29,548 nt of DNA from JANQLU01 sp964434955 (GTDB lineage: Bacteria > Planctomycetota > Planctomycetia > Pirellulales > Pirellulaceae): positions 1 to 29,548 of the forward strand of contig CAYSXI010000046.1 of the NCBI GenBank assembly GCA_964434955.1, given 5' to 3'. Under the pieces are notes generated by a model. The model did not search any database. It saw only the letters and a program-made list of their open reading frames with translations, and was not told where the DNA came from. The position numbers and the translations under genes were made by a program. Of the stretch, positions 24,935 through 29,548 are shown one piece after another. Each line of letters opens with the position of its first letter. The first letter of the stretch is position 1.

Positions 24935-25495
24935 ATGAAAAAGTTTTCACTCTTACTAGGACTCATCGCCGTTTCAATGCTTGCCATTGGCTGCGATCAA
25001 CCACAATCAACGGGCTCCGGCTCAAATAATACTCAGGAGGAAGATCCTCACGCCGGACACAATCATGAAGGTGGAGGTCACGATGGTCACGACCATTCGG
25101 CTCACGACCATTCGCCGAAGCACGGCGGCCATTTGATCGAGATTGGTCGCAATCACGAGTATCACGCCGAACTCGTGGACGATCACAAAACGGAATCGGT
25201 CACGGTGTACATGATGGATAGCCACATGGAGCCGCTCGCGGTCAATTCCGCTTCAATCACTCTCGTCCTCGCGGCTGGCGACAAAACTGAAACCTTTGAA
25301 TTGCTTGCCACTCAGCCAGGTGGCTCGTCTGAATTTTCATCGAACGATGCCAAGATGATGGAGATGATTGAAGGCGAAGAGGTCAAAGGCAAACTTCGCG
25401 TCACGATTGACGGCAAACCGTTCTCAGGAACATTCGATCACCACGGACATGGCCATGGAGACGGAGGCGATAGTCACGCCGGACACAATCACTAA
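24935..25495 (+). CDS. His-rich metal-binding lipoprotein with HAGHNH motifs
   Basis: Predicted 186-residue lipoprotein; lipobox LAIGC with Cys20, ATG supported by AAAGG upstream. Mature N-terminus is a His linker (EEDPHAGHNHEGGGHDGHDH...). Next comes a beta-rich domain starting KHGGHLIEIGRNHEYHAELVDD, with VTVYMMDSHMEPLAV, a type of domain that I recall from planctomycete and other metal-efflux adaptors and lipoproteins. Several Met residues (MMDSHMEPL, AKMMEMIEG) could bind soft metals. The end is HHGHGHGDGGDSHAGHNH, the same tail as the adaptor at 19853. It is probably in one transcript with the pump, 33 bases upstream. A periplasmic metal-shuttling role is inferred. Confidence 0.82.
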   Translation: MKKFSLLLGLIAVSMLAIGCDQPQSTGSGSNNTQEEDPHAGHNHEGGGHDGHDHSAHDHSPKHGGHLIEIGRNHEYHAELVDDHKTESVTVYMMDSHMEPLAVNSASITLVLAAGDKTETFELLATQPGGSSEFSSNDAKMMEMIEGEEVKGKLRVTIDGKPFSGTFDHHGHGHGDGGDSHAGHNH

Positions 25496-25558
25496 TTGTT
25501 AAATTTCGACCTGTTTCAGGTTGAACTTGTACGAAATGGAATTCGTAATTAGCTCCCT

Positions 25559-25583
25559 CTGGGCGACAGGATCAAAAGCCCAG
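25559..25583 (+). promoter_or_regulatory. leader hairpin
   Basis: CTGGGC (25559-25564) pairs with GCCCAG (25578-25583), followed by AATAATTTG, 32 bases before the next ATG. It could be a weak terminator for the lipoprotein transcript or a leader structure for the gene at 25615. Confidence 0.35.
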
Positions 25584-25614
25584 AATAATTTGTTACTTTG
25601 AAAAAGGACTGAAA

Positions 25615-26388
25615 ATGAAAACTTCAATTATCGCTACTTTGTTGCTTTCGGCTTGCGTTGCATTCTCGTCATCTAACGCAAACGCGCAACAACAGCAGCA
25701 AGTTAACCAGCAACAACAAACCGCCAATACGGCAACCGCTCAACCAAAGGTTGTCAAGAAAGTCGGCTTTCGTATGGCTAATTGGCGCACAATTCATGGT
25801 GACGGAACCAAGGCCACGACGAATTTGGTAACGACGCTGCAAAAGATTGGTTGTGAAGTTAAGCAGGACAAACACGGTGGCCACGTCGATATTTCATTCA
25901 GGTGCCCAAGTTGGAAAACAGTTAGTGTTCAGAACGACGACCAATCGAATCAGTGGCATCAATGGTTGGTGAACAACGAGTTTGAAACGGTCGTGCTCAA
26001 TCCTCCAGCCGCCACGAAACTTCCAACAGTGAAGATTCGAATGCCGGCATGGAAGACGATTCATGCACGCAGCGCCGAACAAGCCCAGGCATTGAAAGAC
26101 ACTTACGAGCTGATCGGCTGCGAAGCGGTCATTAATAACCACGGCGACCACATTGATCTCAAATTTCGTTGTCCAGAGTGGTCAACAGTTGCTTTGGTCA
26201 ACTCACAGGCAGCCCATGTGTGGCAGGACTGGCTGAACAAGTCTGGTTTTGAAACGCAGCACGACCACTCGGCTGACGGCCACGACGCCCATAAAGGACA
26301 CAATCATGGAGCAACGGGTCACGAAGGACACAACCATGGCAAAGGCGATCACTCAGGGCATAACCACGAGGGTCACAATCACAAGTAA
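25615..26388 (+). CDS. secreted protein: two copies of an unrecognised 75-residue domain plus His-rich tail
   Basis: Unrecognised 257-residue protein. Signal peptide to about residue 24 (NANA-Q); then a Gln-rich linker. Two tandem copies of one domain occupy about 50-125 and 139-214. Shared positions include F/I-RM-x-x-W-R/K-TIH, IGCE (Cys80, Cys169), HGGHVD or HGDHID, FRCP-x-W (Cys97, Cys186), and W-Q/H-x-WL...FET. Conserved Cys, His and Trp suggest a small metal-binding fold; alternating strands and helices would fit a ferredoxin-like shape, but I recognise no family. The tail is His/Gly-rich with four GHNH units. AAAAAGGAC precedes the ATG, and a strong terminator follows at 26422. It is most likely a periplasmic metal-binding component of module 2 (inference). 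Confidence 0.75.
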   Translation: MKTSIIATLLLSACVAFSSSNANAQQQQQVNQQQQTANTATAQPKVVKKVGFRMANWRTIHGDGTKATTNLVTTLQKIGCEVKQDKHGGHVDISFRCPSWKTVSVQNDDQSNQWHQWLVNNEFETVVLNPPAATKLPTVKIRMPAWKTIHARSAEQAQALKDTYELIGCEAVINNHGDHIDLKFRCPEWSTVALVNSQAAHVWQDWLNKSGFETQHDHSADGHDAHKGHNHGATGHEGHNHGKGDHSGHNHEGHNHK

Positions 26389-26421
26389 CGAAATTGGTAA
26401 GATGATGTTGTCGCAAATGAA

Positions 26422-26448
26422 ACAGGGCGGCTGAATTGGCCGCCCTGT
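26422..26448. terminator. strong hairpin terminator (either strand)
   Basis: ACAGGGCGGC (26422-26431) and GCCGCCCTGT (26439-26448) form a perfect 10-bp stem with a 7-base loop. It ends the plus-strand gene at 25615-26388. On the minus strand the stem is followed by TTCATTT and lies just downstream of the HTTTH vestige, so it may be that gene's former terminator. Confidence 0.75.
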
Positions 26449-26476
26449 ATGTTCGTTTGAATCGCAGTCGACTTCA

Positions 26477-26530
26477 TTAACGATGAATATCGAAATGCGT
26501 AGTGGTGTGAGTCACCACGTCAATGTGATT
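26477..26530 (-). pseudogene. C-terminal vestige of a second HTTTH-repeat gene
   Basis: On the minus strand this reads NHIDVVTHTTTHFDIHR followed by TAA. It matches the end of the intact HTTTH protein, which finishes NHSHVVPHTTTHWHRR, and the DNA is also similar to 15764-15811. Going upstream the frame meets a stop within about ten codons and there is no start or signal peptide, so only the last 17 residues survive. A strong hairpin follows it, as with the intact gene. Confidence 0.6.
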
Positions 26531-26580
26531 TATAGGTTGGGTAGGCGGATTCAATCAATTCTCGCGAACAAAAGGCGGAT

Positions 26581-29109
26581 ATGGTGAAGACTGAACTTAA
26601 TATCGAGCTGGCATTGCCGGACGTAACGAATTCGCACGACGATTGTATCGGTCGATTGAATGGGATGCTCGAATCGCGCATTGGAATCGAGAAGGCTCAT
26701 ATTCGCGAACACGATGGGGAAACAAATAAGAAAATCTGCGTTCACTTTGATCCGAACAAGATCTCCATTGGCGACATTCGACAGTTTGCGATTCAGGCCG
26801 GTACAGAACTTGGGCATCAATATGGCCACTTGCTCTTAAAGTCCACCACGATGCACGCGCGAAGAGCAAGAAAAGTCAATGCTCAACTCGCCAGGATCAA
26901 AGGTGTGTTGGACAGCGGAGTTTCAGCCGATGGAATCATTCGAATTGAATACGCCAAAGAGATGGCGACTGCTTCGTCAATTCTGGCTGCAATAGACGGA
27001 CTGGGAATCCGAATCGAAAGGCAGCTCATCCCTTCTCGCAAGATTTCCACAACCGGTGAAGAATCCGCCGACCACGATCATTCAGGTCACGATCATGAGC
27101 ATGCCGACAAACAAAAATATGGCGGCCATGATCACGAAAAGTCGGGTGGAGGTCACGACCACAAGCATGGTGGCATCTTTGGTGAACGAAGCGAACTGAT
27201 ATTTGCCATTCTCTGTGGTGTGTTGTTGCTGATCGGTTGGCTCATTAGTTTTGCCCCGTCCATCAACGCTTGGATTCCTTGGGCGTTTTACGCTGCGGCC
27301 TATTTCTTCGGTGGCTATTACATTGTCCGCGAAGCCATTGAGAAAATCCTCGCACGCCGGTTCGAAATCGACTTTCTCATGATCGTTGCCGCAATTGGCG
27401 CGGCAATCCTCGGTGCCTGGGCCGAAGGGGCACTATTGCTCTTCCTGTTCGCTATCGGCCATGCGTTGGAAAACTACGCGATGGGGAGGGCAAGAAGAGC
27501 GATCGAAGCTCTGGCTGATCTGGCACCTGAGACTGCAACCGTTCGTCGCAATGGAACAATCCAGGAAATCCCAGTTGAAAATTTGCTTCGCGGCGACATC
27601 GTGGTCGTCAAAACCAACGAGCGGATTGCGGCTGACGGATTTGTCGTCAAAGGCCAAAGCAGTGTTAACCAGGCTCCGATAACCGGAGAGAGCGTTCCCG
27701 TTGACAAACGACCAGTCGCCGACCCACAACAAGCAGCAAACAACCCGCAAAGCCTTTCCCCCGAACATCGAGTCTTTGCCGGAACGATCAACGAAAGCGG
27801 CTCGCTGGAAATCCAGGTCACACAACTTGCCAGTGAATCAACGCTCGCGCGAGTCGTCACGATGGTCAGTGAAGCCGAGACGCAACAATCGCCAACTCAA
27901 CAATTCACGGACAAATTCGAACGCTATTTCGTCCCCGCGGTCGTCGCTCTCGCCGTTCTGCTCCTTTTCGCTTTCCTGGTAGTCGACGAACCATTCTCCG
28001 CCTCCTTTTACCGGGCAATGGCTGTCTTGGTAGCAGCCAGTCCTTGTGCGTTGGCAATCGCGACACCAAGTGCTGTTCTCAGTGGCGTTGCCCGCGCAGC
28101 ACGAGGTGGTGTCTTGATCAAAGGTGGCGGGCCGCTGGAAAACCTGGGGCGTTTGAGCGCTATCGCATTCGACAAAACGGGAACTCTTACCGAAGGTAAG
28201 CCTCGTGTTACAAACATTATTCCTAATGATGATGTAACCGAAGAACAACTCCTGCGCAACGCAATCGCTGTCGAGAAGCTTAGCGACCACCCACTGGCCG
28301 CCGCCGTTGTTCGAGACGGTTCCGAAATACTGGGTTCGGGAAGTTTGCCGGAAGCAACTGATCTTCAAAGCATCACAGGGCGTGGGATCAAAGCTGCAGT
28401 AGAAGGCGAAACAGTCTATATCGGTAAAGACGATTTGTTTTCCGAAGTCGAAGGCCCTTCTTTGCCAGACTCTATTCGATCAACCGTTGAAGAACTGGAA
28501 GAGAAAGGCCGGACGACGATGATTGTTCGCCGAGGCGATGCCTACCTCGGAGTCATCGGATTGATGGATACTCCTCGCGAGGCAGCAAAGACGATGATTG
28601 CTGAACTTCGCGAACTGGGCATTGATCGGATGATCATGATTTCTGGCGACAATCAGAAAGTCGCCAATGCCGTCGCCCAGGAAGTCGGTATTGACGATGC
28701 ATGGGGCGACTTGATGCCCGACGACAAGGTCGCATCCATCAAGAAGCTTCGTGCTCAGCGCGACGTTGCGATGGTGGGGGACGGCGTGAATGACGCGCCC
28801 GCCATGGCAAATGCAACGGTCGGGATTGCCATGGGCGCTGCTGGATCGGACGTTGCACTGGAAACGGCTGACGTAGCCTTGATGGCCGACGACCTTGCCC
28901 ACCTACCATTTGCTGTGGGACTGAGCCGCCAGACCAGCCGTATCATTCGTCAAAACCTCTGGTACAGTCTCGGCATGGTTGCGATTCTGGTACCCGCCAC
29001 GATATTCGGCCTAAACATTGGCTTTGCCGTCCTGTTTCATGAAGGCTCAACACTCGTAGTGGTGGCCAACGCTCTGCGGTTGTTGGTTTACAAAAATCAA
29101 GTTGATTAA
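26581..29109 (+). CDS. P1B-4-type metal-transporting ATPase with His-rich N-terminal extension
   Basis: Predicted 842-residue inner-membrane P-type ATPase. Motifs: TGES (368-371), SPC in place of CPC (487-489), DKTGTLT (Asp531, phosphorylated), SGDN, GDGVNDAPA, and HEGST in the last helix (from His820). SPC with HEG-x-T is the mark of the P1B-4 group (CoaT, CtpD, PfeT), reported for Co, Fe, Zn or Cd. Unusually for that group, about 200 residues precede the first helix: one HMA-like fold with SHDDC and KKICVHFDP (about 5-75), a second without metal Cys (about 95-150), and a His-rich linker (about 164-197). The ATG is preceded closely by AAGGCGG. It follows the His-tailed gene after a terminator, so it is probably transcribed separately. 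Confidence 0.92.
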   Translation: MVKTELNIELALPDVTNSHDDCIGRLNGMLESRIGIEKAHIREHDGETNKKICVHFDPNKISIGDIRQFAIQAGTELGHQYGHLLLKSTTMHARRARKVNAQLARIKGVLDSGVSADGIIRIEYAKEMATASSILAAIDGLGIRIERQLIPSRKISTTGEESADHDHSGHDHEHADKQKYGGHDHEKSGGGHDHKHGGIFGERSELIFAILCGVLLLIGWLISFAPSINAWIPWAFYAAAYFFGGYYIVREAIEKILARRFEIDFLMIVAAIGAAILGAWAEGALLLFLFAIGHALENYAMGRARRAIEALADLAPETATVRRNGTIQEIPVENLLRGDIVVVKTNERIAADGFVVKGQSSVNQAPITGESVPVDKRPVADPQQAANNPQSLSPEHRVFAGTINESGSLEIQVTQLASESTLARVVTMVSEAETQQSPTQQFTDKFERYFVPAVVALAVLLLFAFLVVDEPFSASFYRAMAVLVAASPCALAIATPSAVLSGVARAARGGVLIKGGGPLENLGRLSAIAFDKTGTLTEGKPRVTNIIPNDDVTEEQLLRNAIAVEKLSDHPLAAAVVRDGSEILGSGSLPEATDLQSITGRGIKAAVEGETVYIGKDDLFSEVEGPSLPDSIRSTVEELEEKGRTTMIVRRGDAYLGVIGLMDTPREAAKTMIAELRELGIDRMIMISGDNQKVANAVAQEVGIDDAWGDLMPDDKVASIKKLRAQRDVAMVGDGVNDAPAMANATVGIAMGAAGSDVALETADVALMADDLAHLPFAVGLSRQTSRIIRQNLWYSLGMVAILVPATIFGLNIGFAVLFHEGSTLVVVANALRLLVYKNQVD

Positions 29110-29511
29110 ATCGTAGTCCGCTCGACAATGTTTCGCTTGATTTGCTGGTCGCGTCTATCAGAAAGACCGGTCATCTGCGACCAACGATTTGAAAATCTAA
29201 GAGCTAACTGAATCATTCAGAACAGACGTGATTGCGATCCTTGCACACTCTCAGAATGCTAGAGGGGAATTATCAATGCTATCTAAATCGCTACCAAGCA
29301 GTTTTGCAATTCGGGTTCGAGCCCCGCAGCTTGATGCACCCTTAAGAATCCGTCCGAGAAGTGTCCGAGAACTCATGGAAAATGTCCGAAAACTATGTAA
29401 AATCTGGACGTTTGGCGAAGAGAGTTCAAAGGCCGAAATCGGGCTAAAATCCTTGTTTTTGCAGGGTTTTTGGTGTGAAAACGAAGTAAAGAAATTCGTT
29501 CCAGATCTGAC
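29110..29511. other. 402-base non-coding region with dyads and direct repeats
   Basis: No gene is seen. TGGTCGC (29146-29152) and GCGACCA (29177-29183) form a hairpin that may end the ATPase transcript. CTGAATCATTCAG (29208-29220) is a 13-base dyad. CGGG-TTCGAGC-CCCG (29312-29326) looks like a tRNA T-arm but has no cloverleaf around it. AAAATCC...GGGTTTTT near 29450-29470 is a possible weak terminator. Confidence 0.5.
29352..29392 (+). repeat. three GTCCGA(G/A)AA direct repeats
   Basis: GTCCGAGAA at 29352-29360 and 29363-29371, and GTCCGAAAA at 29384-29392. Starts are 11 and 21 bases apart, about one and two helical turns, so a protein could bind all three on one face. Candidate iteron or recombinase arm-type sites. 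Confidence 0.4.
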
Positions 29512-29548
29512 CTTCGGAACCGAGGGTTGGGGGTTCGAATCCCTCCGG
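29512..29548 (+). tRNA. 3' half of a tRNA gene (probable att-site remnant), cut by window end
   Basis: The T-arm is clear: GGGGG (29529-29533), loop TTCGAAT (29534-29540), CCCTC (29541-29545). Before it, an anticodon-loop-like TTCGGA and ACCGA could be the 3' half of an anticodon arm, possibly tRNA-Arg(TCG). The bases upstream (CTGAC) do not complete the stem, and no D-arm or 5' acceptor is found, so the 5' half is absent. The 3' acceptor strand runs out of the window. Confidence 0.4.

Noticed and set aside
29312..29326. T-arm-like CGGG-TTCGAGC-CCCG suggesting another tRNA
   Set aside because: No D-arm, anticodon arm or matching acceptor strands at tRNA distances; at best an old att remnant or chance.

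Overview
The window looks like a heavy-metal efflux and metal-handling gene cluster from a planctomycete. I judge Pirellulaceae-like from the moderate GC, weak Shine-Dalgarno sites, many secreted Cys/His-rich proteins and a DUF6370-like lipoprotein. Genus cannot be told from the sequence alone. Two 100-base N runs (12284-12383, 14857-14956) are scaffold gaps, each interrupting one gene. No transposase, integrase, rRNA, complete tRNA or CRISPR array is visible, and no MerR-, ArsR- or two-component-type regulator is encoded.

Left part (1-5172): the end of a SAM methyltransferase; a small DUF6370-like lipoprotein; a TolC-type outer-membrane lipoprotein on the minus strand; an 818-base non-coding stretch; a secreted Gln-rich helical protein with an internal duplication; and a small secreted Cys-rich protein.

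Module 1 (5303-12782, plus strand): a structured RNA-like element, a CusB/CzcB-type adaptor with a Cys/His N-terminal domain, a CzcA-type RND pump (DFG motif), a Cys/His lipoprotein sharing the adaptor's WC-x-EH...C motif, and a P1B-2-type (Zn/Cd/Pb) ATPase. The middle (12898-16084) holds a membrane-fused spermidine-synthase-like protein, a PEMT/ICMT-like methyltransferase, and a remarkable secreted protein with six HTTTH motifs.

Module 2 (16459-29109, plus strand): a second TolC-type lipoprotein, a disordered secreted protein ending CGCGHDH, a second small Cys/His secreted protein, a second adaptor, a second copy of the RNA-like element, a CusA-type RND pump (AIG motif), a His-rich lipoprotein, a secreted protein with two copies of an unrecognised 75-residue repeat plus a His tail, a vestige of a second HTTTH gene, and a P1B-4-type ATPase. 

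Working model (inference): ATPases move metal from cytoplasm to periplasm; the secreted and lipid-anchored Cys/His proteins bind and hand over metal there; the RND-adaptor-TolC complexes expel it. The best candidate for something undescribed is the duplicated 59-nt hairpin element (5303-5361 and 21261-21319; 54/59 identical, with both stem changes preserving pairing), placed just upstream of a pump-complex gene in each module. The right edge carries what looks like the 3' half of a tRNA gene and helically phased direct repeats, which may mark a genomic-island boundary.
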